Assembly (NCBI GenBank): GCA_024364805.1
Contig: CM044513.1
Location: 28,966,424-29,002,844, forward strand
From: Euprymna scolopes
Lineage: Eukaryota; Mollusca; Cephalopoda; Sepiida; Sepiolidae
Length of the DNA: 36,421 bases
Direction: 5' to 3'
Position numbers and translations under genes: made by a program. Positions within the stretch are counted from its first letter, which is position 1. Each line of letters starts with the position of its first letter. Positions 22,301-33,423 of the stretch are shown one piece after another. The notes under the pieces are model-generated. The model was not told the origin of the DNA. It did not search any database and saw only the letters and a program-made list of their open reading frames with translations.

Positions 22301-23085
22301 TGAGATAATGGTATCTGTAAAGTGAGTGATCGGTTCTCCTCATGTTTTCCAGGTAGGAGTTTGTGTTTGCATAGTAATTTGAATTTATTCCAGTTAGCTT
22401 TTGTAAGGTTACAGCAAGGTGTTTTGAGGTTATTTCAGAACCAAAAGGTTCTGTTATTGGGAAGTGGTCACTTCCACAGGTATCCACATGCACTGTCCAG
22501 TTGTAATCTACAAAGATACTAGGCTCACTTATAGAGAGGTCAATTGCTAAAAACGAGTTTGTAGCAGAGTGAATAAAGGTTGTTTTTTTTTTTGTTATAT
22601 ATGCACAGGTTGTTGTTGATAATATTTTCTATAGTGATTCCTTTTCTGTCTGTGTTTGAGCATCCCCAACTAACATTATGACTATTAAAGTCGCCTAATA
22701 ATAAGGGGTGAGGGAGTTGGTTGATGAGTTTTTCTATTTCAGTTTCATCTATGGGGTCGTTTGGTGGTAGGTAGATGGAGCAGATTGTAACCGTTCTATG
22801 TAGGGTGGTTGTGACAGCAATTGCCTGTAAATTAGTTTGTAGATTTATTTGGCTTTGTGCTGTGTTTTTGTTAATGAGAATGGATGTTCCTCCAGAAGCT
22901 CTATTTGGGTTATTTGTTGTGTGGTTGTATTCAGTAAAATTTTGGAGATTGATATTTTCAAATCATCTTTAAAAGGTTTCTTGTAGGCATATTATTATGG
23001 AGCATAGATCGGATATTAGTAGAAGTAGTTCATTCAGGTTGGCTTTTATACCTCTGCAATTCCATTGAATTATTTTGTTGGCCAT
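19314..23085 (-). pseudogene. I-type LINE ORF2 (EN-RT-RNase H)
   Basis: Starts MANKIIQWNCRGIKANLNEL (WNCRG endonuclease motif) with ICLQET following, GDFNSHNVSWGC near 22680 and CGSDHFPI near 22475. RT follows: GPGKITYEFLKQLPDETLKH, VIPIPKPGKDASDPS, PIALTSCMCKIMERIVNTRL, QCGFRKHRSTTDHLI, then QETGVPQGSILSVTLF. The catalytic box near 21140 reads YVDF in place of YVDD because of a T run. RNase H begins IYTDGSKDSNRT near 20215, with SAEATALDM and FIIFSDSLS carrying the expected acidic residues, then runs into the assembly gap. Past it come REEVILSHIRIGHMHITHSF, PPECFAC and VNNIKELFKKINSNKILTFL before a TAA at 19314-19316. Numerous stops and frameshifts make it a fossil. Confidence 0.85.
19575..20020. 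other. Assembly gap (446 N)
   Basis: A run of N inside the RNase H of the I-type LINE. The flanking coding ends are SDSLS and REEVILS; from memory of the family about 120-125 residues lie between them, so the stated gap length is of the right order. Confidence 0.95.
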
Positions 23086-23197
23086 AGTTTAAATTTTATG
23101 TATTTGATTTCCTTTTGTCTTGAGAATAGGAGTGTTTTTTTATGGGGGTTTAGAAGTTTTGTCTTCTATTTCCATTGTTTCCAAGGAGGTTTTAAAT

Positions 23198-24224
23198 TTA
23201 TTTTGTGTCTGTAGTTTTTGCATTTGAGTCATTGGACTGTTTCATGTGCATTTGTGTATTTATGAGCTTTTTATCGTTGATGGATTCGGTTTCTGTTTCC
23301 ATGGCTTCTGGTTCTTTGCGTTCAATTGGTTTGTTAGCTTTTATGCTCGATTTATCTCTGGTTTTAGTCGTTGAGCGAGATTGTAGTTTGGTTTTTGTGG
23401 GTCTGCTTTTCTTCAAGGAATTTTTCCCATTTATTGTTCTTGTCTGTTCGGATGTTTTTGAAGAGTCTGTTTTTTTTGCTTATCTGTTTTTATATTAGAA
23501 CTCTTGTGGTGGATTGAAGGACTCTCCTTATTGTTGGTATTCTGCTCCTCAGAGTTCTCGATCTCCAATATCTTAAAGCTATTGGAGAGGGGAATTTGTG
23601 GGTTTATTTATAGTTTTTGTTTAGTTAAGTCTGGTTCTGTTTTTTTTAATTTTTTTTTTTTTATTTGTTTCTGGTCTATTGGGTGTGGTGTTTGGATTTT
23701 TGGTTCTAGTGAGGTTTTATTTATATTTGTTTTTTTTTCATTTTTTCAATTGTATTTATCAATATTTTGATTTAGTTGGCGAGGTCTTGGATTTTAATAT
23801 CAAGGTTTGTTGTGCAATAATCGTCATTGTGTTTATTGGTGTTGAGAGTATTCTTTTTTGTTATTTCTGAATATTTAGCTGTTACTGCCCTTTTCCTTGC
23901 TTCTGGGTAGGTGATGTTTAACATGTGTTTAATTTTAACAATTTCCTTTTTTTCCAGATTTCAGTCTTTGGAGTAGGCAATGTGATTTTCTTTAGAGTTT
24001 TTTCACAATTGATATGATGTTTTCTCCACACCTTCCACACACTGGCTGACACGTGCATCGGTCCTGATGGTGACCAATTTTTTGACTAGTTTAGGTTTGA
24101 CCCTTTCTAATAGTATTTTTTCTATCTTGAAGGGGGAGAGTTTGGTTAAAGGCACTTCTCCAATTGACTCCATTACTATAAAGTTCGGATAGTTATCCGG
24201 TTTCTCGTTCATGTCACTGTCCAA
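23198..24224 (-). pseudogene. I-type LINE ORF1 (gag-like, internally deleted)
   Basis: ORF1 products of this group bind element RNA. The frame opens MDSDMNEKPDNYPNFIVMES, IGEVPLTKLSPFKIEKILLE, RVKPKLVKKL, the usual N-terminus. In the next frame the sequence jumps to GHHQDRCTCQPVCGRCGENI, the second half of a CCHC zinc knuckle and a following C-x2-C, so the central RNA-binding part (roughly 400 bases by my recollection of the family) is deleted. After many stops the C-terminus is readable at 23416-23198: KKSRPTKTKLQSRSTTKTRD, ERKEPEAMETETESINDKKL and DSNAKTTDTK-stop, a basic low-complexity tail. ORF2 starts about 110 bases downstream. Confidence 0.75.
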
Positions 24225-24390
24225 AATTCTTTTTTATTTGGATTTTTATAACTCATATTGGGTTCGTTTTTTTTTTGTTTTTAATTCATCAATCCCTGCT
24301 TTCCACTCACCTTAGAACCCTACTTGGGATGTGCACAGCAGGGAAGCCCATTCACCCTGACTACAACAGGGTTACAGGTATGATATACTT

Positions 24391-25609
24391 GTACATAATG
24401 TAGGCTTCGAGCACTTGTGTATCTTAATTTCTCCCATCCGAGTAAAATATGGGAAAGATTAGAGGAAAACATATCTAGTCCTTGTTCACTATATACAATT
24501 GATCCTCAGCCACCGCTTTCAACACTTATTTGGGGATCAGTATTGATGGGGAAGTGTTGTGTATTATTTAGATTTGGTGCAGATTATATGTGTATAAGTG
24601 GTGAGCTAGACGTGACCAGCCGATTGATCAGATCTCTCCGACCGCCGCCCGTCTGGCCCAGTACGAGGCCAAAGTGAAGTGCTGCAACTGATACCTTTAT
24701 TTCCCTAGGTATCGGTTGATCAGCCACCAGGATCCTTTTCATAGACATTACGGGATGCCACCTACGGCCAACAGGTGGCCCCATTAAGGGACTTTTACTA
24801 TGGTCAGCGTATTCTAAAGCAGCACTGACAGAGCCCAGGCATGATGTCCACACTAGCATTCGCTCTATGGTCAGAGAAACACCATTCAGCTTTCCTCATC
24901 CCTTATCTATTAGGTAATGCTAGAGATCAATACAACGAGAACAACATTAGAAGAAAGTATGACTGGGCATTTTTTCTACAAGAGTGTCACTACAGAGGAC
25001 ACTCAGAGGAGTCCTTCATTCCAGAACTGTATTGTATAACAGATCAAAGAACTTAGGAGTTGTTAAAATGACTCCTTCTACAACCACTGGAACCACTCAA
25101 CAAATACATCCTCAGCTGTCCCTCAATTCCCTGAGGAGTTGCTTTCAATAGAAAAAGGTCACTTGGCAAAAACTTTTTGAGTTCGGTACTCTTTGAAAAA
25201 CTGATTTGCCTCTACCAAATGGTCAGAAACTAGGTTAAGAAACACAATATTAAATACAGATTCTTCTGGCAAAGTTGTTCATAGAAAAGCAAATTTCTTG
25301 GCATATCGTTGGGCACTCCTAATTCTACTTCATACAGACGGCGAATACAGACCTGTCTGCGAATCCAGTGCCTCTTTCTATCTCAAAGAAATGGGAACAG
25401 AGGTTCTTTAGACGGTTCGCAGACAGGCGAAGTACTGTAAATGCTTCAACTTTTTACCTCTGACAAATTCTTCTCAAGCTGGAGGCCAGATCTAATCACA
25501 CACCAAGAATTCGAACCAAGCCACCTGTTCAGCAGAAAGGAACCGAAAGGAGGATGTTATCACTCCAGACTCAACCATAGGCTGATTGAATTCTATGATT
25601 GTTTCATAA
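24391..25609. other. Unassigned region
   Basis: No family recognised. 24600-24860 is relatively GC-rich and reads open on the minus strand for 91 residues (24859-24584), but without known motifs. A perfect 12-bp inverted repeat CCTGTCTGCGAA (25352-25363) / TTCGCAGACAGG (25416-25427) is spaced 52 bases apart. It may be the body of an old repeat into which LINE copy D inserted. Confidence 0.4.
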
Positions 25610-26207
25610 TAAGAGCCAGTTACGTCCAAAGATGGAGTACTGTTGCCACATCTGAGCAGGAGCTGCTAGAAAGGACTTATCCTGCCTTGATAGAGTTCAA
25701 AATAGACTTCGTAGCCTTGTGGGGGATGTCCTTTTCTCTTCCCTGCAACCTCTTTCTCACAGAAGAGATGTTGCGAGTTTGTCTCTGCTTTATCGTTATT
25801 TTCATGGCAAGTGCTCGGCTTAGCTCCATTTTATGGTCCCCCCCCCCTCGCCAAACTTTCACAAGAAACACTCGTCTAGCAGAAAACACTATCACTAATT
25901 TCCCCTACTGTTTATCTGTGCCTAAACCTAAACATAGATTCCATGAACAAAGCTTCTTTCTTAGAACTGCACACCTATGGAATTGTCTTCCGTTTTCCTG
26001 CTTTTCAGTTGACTACAATATGGTTGTCATCAAGTCTAATGTAAACAAGTTTTTGATGAGCCGTTCCATATAAGTTAACAAATTTACCGAATCTCCATTA
26101 CTAACGGTTACTATATTGTCCAATTTCTACTGTACACTCTTTAACCCTTATCCTCAAGTGGCCTCTGGGCCTTGATAAGTGGTGATGCCTATGTAAAAAA
26201 AAAAAAA
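25610..26207 (+). mobile_element. Jockey-like LINE, 5'-truncated copy D
   Basis: Enters the family near the codons for V(R)P.MEYCCHIWAG (AGTTACGTCC...GGAGTACTGTTGCCAC), passes the HRRDVASLSLLYRYF-type segment in a shifted frame, and then reads in frame PPRQTFTRNTRLAENTITNF, KHRFHEQSFFLRTAHLWNCL and IKSNVNKFLMSRSI-stop (to 26073). The 3' UTR has GGCCTCTGGGCCTTGATAAG and a 14-base poly(A) ending at 26207. It has a C run at 25841-25850 and at least one frameshift. Target duplications were not found. Confidence 0.85.
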
Positions 26208-26208
26208 T

Positions 26209-28317
26209 GAGCACCTCCATCACCCTCTCGATTTCTTGGAAGCACAATATGAAGACACAAGAATGTAAAGCAGGGGTGATAGTGGACAATCCTGGTGCAC
26301 CAACTAGGAAATATAGTGAAAGATTTGGAATGCTTTCCATTGCTGTTGGCAAACAATACAGAATGGAGATCCATTTGCAAAAGTTCCGTTTAAAATCGAC
26401 AGTCTTAAAACAGATGCCAAAAAGTGATGGTTGAAAACTTTGGACTGATCCAAGTTGCTCAGCATGGCTTTGCGTAGTCTTCTACCCCTTCTAGGATCGT
26501 ATGAATCAGATGAAAGCTGTTTTGAATTGATCGCCTCTTCACAACGTAGTTCTGCTTGAATTCGATCAACTCTCTGATAACAACCTGCAACCAGTTCGAT
26601 AAGGTATTGACCAAAATCTTTACGTCTGTGTTTAGCATGATTATAAGTGTGTAATCATCAAGATTTTCCCCGCCATGTCGCACTTCTTTAGTCACGTGAT
26701 CATCTGTTGGTAATTTGACCCAGGATAAAACCATCAACCGTTGAACATATCTGTCAAAATCAGTGCAAATATGAGAGATAGCCTGAAACACAATTCGTAG
26801 GGAAGACCATCAAATCTGGCAATTTGTTACAGCCAACCTGCTTCAATGTAGCCAAGATCTTGCACTCTGTAACCCTGACTAGCCACATAGAGGAAGGAAG
26901 AGTCAGCCAAATAGTTGTTTAACTCTTGAACCAGGTTGGCCAGGTGAATGAAACATTCTTTGAAATCGCTTGCAGATCTTCAGAGTCAATTCCATGGTAT
27001 GTCCACCCAGGTGCTTGACTTTTCCAATATCTGAGCCATGCCTATAAATTTCATCATGCTTATCAGTATCAAAGTTCACAGCTTCATTGGAAACTTTCTT
27101 AGTTCTAACTACTTGGTCTTCATAACGCTCGCTAGCTTCACATCATAGATTCTGTATAGCTAGTTCAATGCTTATAGTAACCCTCTCCCAGCAACTGCCC
27201 AGGTTAGTTACTATTCTAAATACTTTTTCACCTTGCGAGACACTGAGCATATTTGATGGAGAAGCTTTTGATCTTAGTTTTTAAGCTAACTCCCCACTTA
27301 CTACCACTAAAGCCCATTGGATAAGAAGTTGTAGCTTTTCTCAGAATTCTCATATTTTCAGCAAGGAGGTATTCAATTTCCAGTATTCAGCCTATTTCCC
27401 AACTTCAACTTGACAATAAGTTTATGATTCAATTGATCTAATATAAAGTCTATGTGGTCTCTAACTAATGCCCTATACAAATTAGTATTTGAGTAGAAAA
27501 GCATGCCCCAAAATATCAAAACAAAATGTGTTGACAAGATCGCATCTAATCATCAGGTCAGCTAAACTAGTCTCATACCTCTCCATCTATCTAGCTTTCT
27601 CCCAGCTTTGTCTACTTCGGATCAAGGATGGCATTTCAATCTCCCATTAAATTTATGCACTTCAGATATGTAAGGAAGGAAACCAGATCTCGAAAAAAGT
27701 GCTGAGTGCATGAACCACAACCTAAAACATGAAATCATTTACAGCTGAAACTACCCTGCCATATTCCCTTGCCAACCTCGATCATCATGGCCAGAGTTTC
27801 ACAAGCAAGAAGACATCCTTCCTGTGAAGATTCCCATATGCTGATAAGACGTCAAAGTCTCTGCTCAGCACCTAAAAATCCTTTAAACAAAATGAAGTTT
27901 GTCTCCTTGATTGCAGCTACATCCACTCCCAGGGACAAAAGATCTCTCTGGATATGAATCGCATAGTCTGAAGATGTGAAGCGCAGTCATGGAATCACCT
28001 TAAGAAGTGAAAGACACTTGGTTCCAAAGTTTGTTGGTGAAAGACACTAATGCTATGTTCAATGTGGCATATTTTTTGGTATTCTGGTCATTATACAAGA
28101 TGCTAGCGATATCCAGGGGAAACATTAGTTTTTAAAGCTCTATAAAAAGAAGGATGCACAAAAGATTGGACCCTTGCCTTGCATTTTAGTAAAGTTTCAT
28201 TAAGGGAAGGGTCTTCGTCTTTAATAAGTAATGTTCTTGGTATGACCACCTCTGCAGCTTCCAGCATTTGTCAGCCAGAGTTCTTGCAACTAGATACTAC
28301 ATTTTGATCTAAGCCAT
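26209..28317 (-). mobile_element. Decayed Tx1/L1-like LINE
   Basis: Minus-strand order fits an L1/Tx1-type ORF2. Near 27940-27600 is endonuclease-like LGVDVAAIKETNF with GD*NAI further on (stop inside the GDxNA motif). Near 26650-26459 is RT: NLDDYTLIIMLNTDVKILVN, NWLQVVIRELIEFKQNYVVK, RRSIQNSFHLIHTILEGVED. Further on (26430-26210) come KRNFCKWISILYCLPTA-type segments and PGLSTITPALHSCVFILCFQ, matching the GCPLSPLLY-type region in degraded form. From memory the Tx1-like consensus reads DDYRPITLLNTELKIL and VKGRSIQDNLHLVREVLEG. Many stops and frameshifts; an old copy, older than the flanking copies D and E. Confidence 0.65.
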
Positions 28318-29010
28318 CAGGGAGAGGCCCCGTGTTTTGACAAGCTCCTGGGTTTGATCTTTACTCCTGATCTGAAATGGAACACATACATCAAGTCTGT
28401 TGCCAAGGTCGCTGGAAAGATGGTGGGATCCTTATACCGCTCCAGAAGATATCTCACTACTGACGCAATTCTCTATCTATATAAAAGCCAAGTACGTCCA
28501 AGGATGGAATACTGCTGCCATATCTGGGCAGGAGCTGCTAAAAACAGCCTATCCTGCCTTGACAGAGTACAAAATAGACTTCGTGGCTTAGTGTAACCTC
28601 TCTCCCACAGAAGAGATGTTGCGAGCCTATCCTTGTTTTATCGTTATTTCCATGGCAGGTGCTCATCTGAACTCAAATCTCTGGTCTCCCCTCGCCAATC
28701 TTTCACAAAAAACACCCGTCTAGCTGAATCCACTGTGAAAAATTTCCCCCACTCTTTATCTGTGCCTAAATCAAAACGTGGATTCCATGAACAAAGCTTC
28801 TTTCTTAGAAGTGCACGCCTGTGGAACTCTGTTCCGTATGCCCGCTTCCCACCTGATTACAACTTGGAGGTCTTCAAGTCCAACATTAACAAATTCCTAA
28901 TGAACCGCCCCCTTAAGTAAACACTTCATCAAATCTCCACACTAACGTAATGTACTTGCAATAACCCTTATCCCTGAGTGGCTTCCGGGCCTTGATAAGT
29001 GGTGACCACC

Positions 29011-29049
<39 letters not shown>
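28318..29049 (+). mobile_element. Jockey-like LINE, 5'-truncated copy E with long poly(A)
   Basis: Begins at the codons preceding LGLTFTPHLKW-type sequence of copy B. It reads FTPDLKWNTYIKSVAKVAGK, LYKSQVRPRMEYCCHIWAGA, LSCLDRVQNRLRGLV to a stop at 28594, and then in another frame FYRYFHGRCSSELKSLVSPR, RGFHEQSFFLRSARLWNSVP and VFKSNINKFLMNRPLK-stop. The 3' UTR carries CCGGGCCTTGATAAGTGGTG and an uninterrupted 35-A tail (29015-29049). A short deletion around 28590 (GGCTTAGTGTAACCTCTC, compared with copy D) breaks the frame. The pure tail argues for a recent insertion among the copies here. Confidence 0.88.
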
Positions 29050-29051
<2 letters not shown>

Positions 29052-29099
29052 ATAAAAAAAATATATCAAATGTTTTTCTGATGAAGCATTTTTAAATGA

Positions 29100-29440
29100 A
29101 TGAAATGAAAGTTTTTTTTTTATTGTATTATTTTTTAATGGGGGTGTTGTTAGTTCTGTTATGAGATCAACCTCCTCATAATTACCTTTATTTTTTTTTA
29201 AAGGGGATGGAAGTAATCCTCCTATCATATACTTCTTTGGAGGAGAAGGTAATGTAGTATCTGTTCTGTTGTGATAAGACAATTTTCCGGAAACTAGCAA
29301 GTCATTTTTAGGGGAGGGTAGAGTATCTTTTCTATTGTCATGATATTCTTGCAGGCATTACCTTCTTTTATGGGAAGATCCTGCCAGACATTATCTAATT
29401 GAAGGATTTTAGTACTGTTGTCATCAGTTTTTTGTTGTTT
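29100..29440 (-). repeat. Degenerate minisatellite
   Basis: On the minus strand a block of the type ATCANAACAGAACAGATACT followed by a CCTTCTCC(T/C)..AAAA segment recurs four or five times with strong variation (for example near 29410, 29335, 29275, 29225 and 29160). Spacing is irregular. Translations show repeated LPSP motifs (TLPSPKND, TLPSPPKK, LLPSPLKK, TTPPLKNN), but frames change between units, so I do not call it a gene. Confidence 0.4.
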
Positions 29441-32400
29441 TTATGGAAATCAATCCAGACAAGGTATGAAGCCATTTGATAAAAGGAGCTTAAAAAAAAA
29501 AAAAAAAAAACTTCGAAGTCAAAAAAACAACCAATGACATATGATATGGAAATAGCAAAAGTATACCAAAATATAACAAATGAATAAAATTTAAGTCATT
29601 GACAAAAACAGAAAATTTCAACTGTGCAGTCTTCAGTCACTGTCTTAACGTGCAAATCATTTCAAACAAAATCTTTACTGATTATCAAAAGAATTATTTT
29701 TTTAATGAATCTCATGATTTATCGTTAAGAGCAATTGATTCGTTCAGTCAACAAAGTTTCATCAAAATAAAAAAATTATTCTCCATCTATAAAATATATA
29801 TTCAAGACTCATACATTCGAGTTCAGACTTGTTTCATGTGCATTAGTTTTATAATAAATTTAGTTTCTTTCTGCTTGCATGCATATATCGATGGGAATAT
29901 GGTGTCTATAAAATAAATAAAAATCTCATGGAATGTTGGGTCTGTTTGGTTTAAATCTTCAGTGATTAGAGTCTGGTGTGTTTTATTTAATAATTAGTTT
30001 GTGGTTGCTAAATCTATATCTAAAATTGTGTGTGTGTATATATATATATTAGATGTTTAGCCCATTAAAAATGGGTAAAAGTCATAGCTCATTGAATTAA
30101 TGTTTCAAGCTAAATTGATGATTGAGAATTTGTGCTCCTTTTTGCACCAAATACTTATCCTAACTAGAATGCGTACATAATACTTATCATAAAGTTCCAT
30201 ACATAATTTCAGCCAGATTGATCCAATAGTTTATAAGAAAACATCGCACATAGACTAATATATATATTATTTCATGTATCTACATACAATTTTATGTATC
30301 GTTTTTCGGTATTTACCTCAACAGTACTCAATCTATACTAAAATATATATGAAAAAATGAAAACCATATTCATATTGTTATAAAAATAAAATACAATAAT
30401 TATTCGACAATTCTTACAAAACTTTTTTAAAAAATTGAAATAAAGGAAAATGAAACACTTATTGTAAGTTTCATGAAAAAATATTTTTTGAATAACAAAC
30501 TAATAGCAAACAATTTTTTTTATTTTTATGATAGTTTTTTGTGTAATCTTTGAAAAAATATATGAAAGTTAACAGAATTGTTATATGAGAACAAATGAAA
30601 ATATTATCCAGCACAAACAAATATATGTATTTCTAAAAGAAAGCTATTCTTACCAGTAAAATTAGGTGACAAAAATAGAATTTTCTAAATTTTGATTTTA
30701 TGAAGAAAAAACGTGTACAAAAGTAAAAATTTAGGTGACTGAAATAGAATTTTTAAACATTTTAAATTGGCTTACAATTAATATTAATGAATAGTGTTCA
30801 TTAGATAATTATGAATCTGATTATTTGATATTAGAATTAGTGGAAGTTGTTTTGTTTTTGAGAATGTATTCTGGAATAGTGGATTTTATCATTGTTGTTG
30901 AAAAAAGTGAATCAATAAAGAGGTTGTCTATTCATGACGTGTGGTTGTTTGTTCGAGTCAAATATATACTCAGTCAATAAGTACATATAAATATGAAATA
31001 ACAGAAGTTAAATGAATTTTTGTAAACAAATGTTTTTATGGAATGGAGCATTGGGTTTGTTATTTGTATAAATCACTTGAATATTTGACTTTATACCTTT
31101 TGGTGCTAATATATATAGACATTGTAGGAATCTATCCGTGAACATCCTACATAAAACTGTCGATGGCTAAAGCAAGATGAACAAAGTTAAGACCAATCAC
31201 TGGCAAAGATTATCCTTGGGACTTGTCATGGTAAAAGAAAATTTAATTGAGAAGTGAATCCTTTTAAATTGAATTGCAGATTCTGATAGAATAATAAGTA
31301 TTCTGGGAAGTGTGGTGGCATACCAGGTAATTCTAATGGATTTTAAAATTCTGTACAGCATGGTCATCATTGAAAGTAGAATCTAGAGAACCGAAAGTTT
31401 GTTCCTCACCTGTAATTTCATTAATCAGTCATTGGTCAATGTCATTTTAGGAGCTAGAATTGCTCTATTACTAAGTTAGTGATGGAACAATTGATTCAAT
31501 ACCTGGAGTAATAACAATCTTGCCATGTTTACCCACTCTCTTTAAAAATATTTAAATACTTTCAGCACTCATGCAGAGAAGGTACCATGCTAAAATAATA
31601 ACATTATTATTTTCTAACTGAGTCTTAACATGAGGAAGGGAGGTGTTTTGTAACTATTTTGTACTTTCACCTAACAATTTAATAACAAAAGATACCATAA
31701 AACTTGAATTTCACTTGAAAATACTATCAAGAAAATGGTATGTTGCCAACTCTGCATAAGCACCACATTTTTATTTTTTAATGAATATTTTAAAATAATT
31801 AGTTACAAATATTAATGCATTGTGGAAAGGCATCGAAGAAATGTCCTCCTAAAAAGTAAAAAACAGTCAACTTCTAAGCAAATGTTTTTTATGAATGTTT
31901 AAAAATATTTAATTACACATCTAATGTTTTGAGGAAACTTATTGAAATATCTCCCTTTTTAAAAAAAAAAAAAAAAAACTTTGCACTTATGCAGAGAAGA
32001 TATCGTTCTCAAATAATTTTAAGAAATTTGTGACCAAATTTTGTAGCAAAAAAATATAATTTTTTTTTTGTTTTATAGAAAAAAAAAATTACAATGATAT
32101 CAATGAAAATATAAGCTAGTAATTACCTGTATATGCATGAAGAATTTAGTCAAGTGGAAATGTTATCGTTTAATGGATTTTGTATTGTTGCAAATGCAGC
32201 ATGGATGATTTGTAAGAATGCCATGTTGGAATAGTCATAAGTGTTTAGTTAATTGTTCAGCAAATGTAAAGGAATTAAAGAATAACAGAATAGTAGAACA
32301 TTATTTCAGTTTTTAATTTATATTCTTATTTTTTTTCTTATTTTATTTAATAATAGATTTTCTAATCCATAAATGTAATCATTATATCTACCAAGTTGAT

Positions 32401-32499
32401 TTAAAAAATACCATACACAGACTCGACAATTCTATATATTTTCAGTAAGTGAGAGGAGAATCTATCACCATACTTTCTCTTAAACACGTCAATTGAACT
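29441..32499. other. Long AT-rich stretch, no gene recognised
   Basis: Strongly AT-rich with A runs (29489-29509, 31961-31978), a TA run near 30040 and many short frames. One plus-strand frame of 105 residues (29599-29916) lacks recognisable motifs and fits chance in such sequence. No element ends were recognised. Confidence 0.5.
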
Positions 32500-32557
32500 G
32501 TACAACAACTAAAAAAGATGAGGATAATAGTCCGCAATAAATAAAATTAATAAATAA
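32500..32557 (+). repeat. SINE tail copy 1
   Basis: ACAACAACTAAAAAAGATGA followed by GGATAATAGTCCGCAATAAA and TAAAATTAATAAA. The same 50-odd bases recur with one substitution at 32899-32955 as the tail of the SINE there, so this is probably the 3' end of a second, 5'-truncated copy. Confidence 0.65.
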
Positions 32558-32667
32558 TACTCATCTCAATAATGAATTAAATAATATTCGGTATGGACCC
32601 GACCATGGAAGATCAGATAATAAACATGAATTTATAAGACCAAAAAATTGAACTTTGATCGACCTTT

Positions 32668-32955
32668 GAGGCCCGTGGCGCAGTGGATAGAGATGTTGGA
32701 TCGCTATGGTCCCAGGTGAGAATTGTCTGAAGATAGCGATTTCAATCTTAGAGGCTTATTTGGCCAAAACATAGTGAGAAACAACAACTACAGAAGGCAG
32801 TAATTGCTAAAGATGCAGTTTGGAGATTCGGAGTTCCTATCTCGTCGCGATTACCACCTGACGAAGGCCTGAGGAATAGTTGGCCGAAACGTTGTGAAAC
32901 AACAACTAAAAAAGATGAGGATAATAGTCTGCAATAAATAAAATTAATAAAATAT
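32668..32955 (+). mobile_element. tRNA-Arg-like SINE
   Basis: The head GGCCCGTGGCGCAGTGGATA resembles the 5' part of a tRNA-Arg (box A GTGGCGCAGTGG), with a degenerate box B GGTGAGAATTG near 32715. The body has two similar modules: CTGAAGAT...TTTGGCCAAAAC (about 32727-32770) and CTGACGAAGGCC...TTGGCCGAAAC (32858-32890), each followed by a GTGA(G)AAACAACAACTA segment. It ends in the AT-rich tail TAAATAAAATTAATAAA. The octopus SINE families described in the literature include tRNA-Arg-derived ones; whether this is one of them needs a comparison I could not run. Confidence 0.65.
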
Positions 32956-32966
32956 AGTCGTCTTCC

Positions 32967-33172
32967 AGTTGTCTTCAAGTCCAACGTAAACAAGTTCTTG
33001 ATGAGCCGTTCCCCTTTAATTAATCCAATTTACCAAATTTCCACTACTAACGATTACTACAATATTGTCCCATTGACTACTGTACACTCTTTAACCCTTA
33101 ACCTCGAGTGGCCTCAGGGCCTTGATAAGTGGTCATGCCTATGTAAAAAACAAAAAGTAAAAAATAAAAAAA
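32967..33172 (+). mobile_element. Jockey-like LINE, 5'-truncated copy F
   Basis: The shortest copy: it keeps only the last codons (VFKSNVNKFLMSR), the stop, and the 3' UTR with CCTCGAGTGGCCTCAGGGCC and TTGATAAGTGG, then an A-rich tail (33145-33172) interrupted by C, G and T. It directly follows the SINE tail at 32955. Confidence 0.85.
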
Positions 33173-33423
33173 AATAAGCCACCAACAAATTCACTGCAAA
33201 AGTCAGGAATTAAAGAGGAAGGAAACAGCTGTTATTTTTGCAGAGAATAAGTTGTAGAGATAAGATAAAACATGAAGGCTGAAACTGAAATAATAGCAGT
33301 CATTGCCGATATAAGTTTATACTAAGACGAATTTGCGCTGGTGAATATGGTAGCTTGAGAGGAGAAAGCAATGAGAGAGTAACTATCCTGTTACCACCTA
33401 TAAAAAGGTATTTGTTTGGGAGA
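33173..33423. other. Spacer before the U2-like unit
   Basis: No gene recognised. A TATA-like CTATAAAAAGG lies at about 33399-33409 on the plus strand, some 25 bases before the first direct repeat; likely chance. Confidence 0.4.

Larger units (their letters stand above)
19112..24390 (-). mobile_element. I-type LINE with RNase H (Nimb/I group)
   Basis: Near full-length by layout on the minus strand: leader (24390-24225, including GGCTTCCCTGCTGTGCACAT), ORF1 (24224-23198), ORF2 (23085-19314) with APE endonuclease, RT and RNase H, then a 3' UTR ending TTGATATGCCGTAAAACCAA near 19112. Presence of RNase H after RT and an ORF1 with a CCHC-like knuckle are hallmarks of the I group. ORF1 has lost its middle, ORF2 has many stops and shifts, and a 446-N gap lies in the RNase H. 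The catalytic RT box is damaged. Confidence 0.88.

Noticed and set aside
25352-25427. 12-bp inverted repeat as transposon terminal repeats.
   Set aside because: Only 52 bases lie between the arms and no target duplication flanks them; listed only as a structural note.
25441-26073. A 210-residue frame as a possible host gene.
   Set aside because: The C-terminal two-fifths is the jockey-like LINE C-terminus (copy D); the first part is unrelated sequence and out-of-frame LINE.
29599-29916. A 105-residue plus-strand frame starting MTKTENFNC.
   Set aside because: AT-driven composition, no motif and no neighbouring exon; such lengths occur by chance in this sequence.
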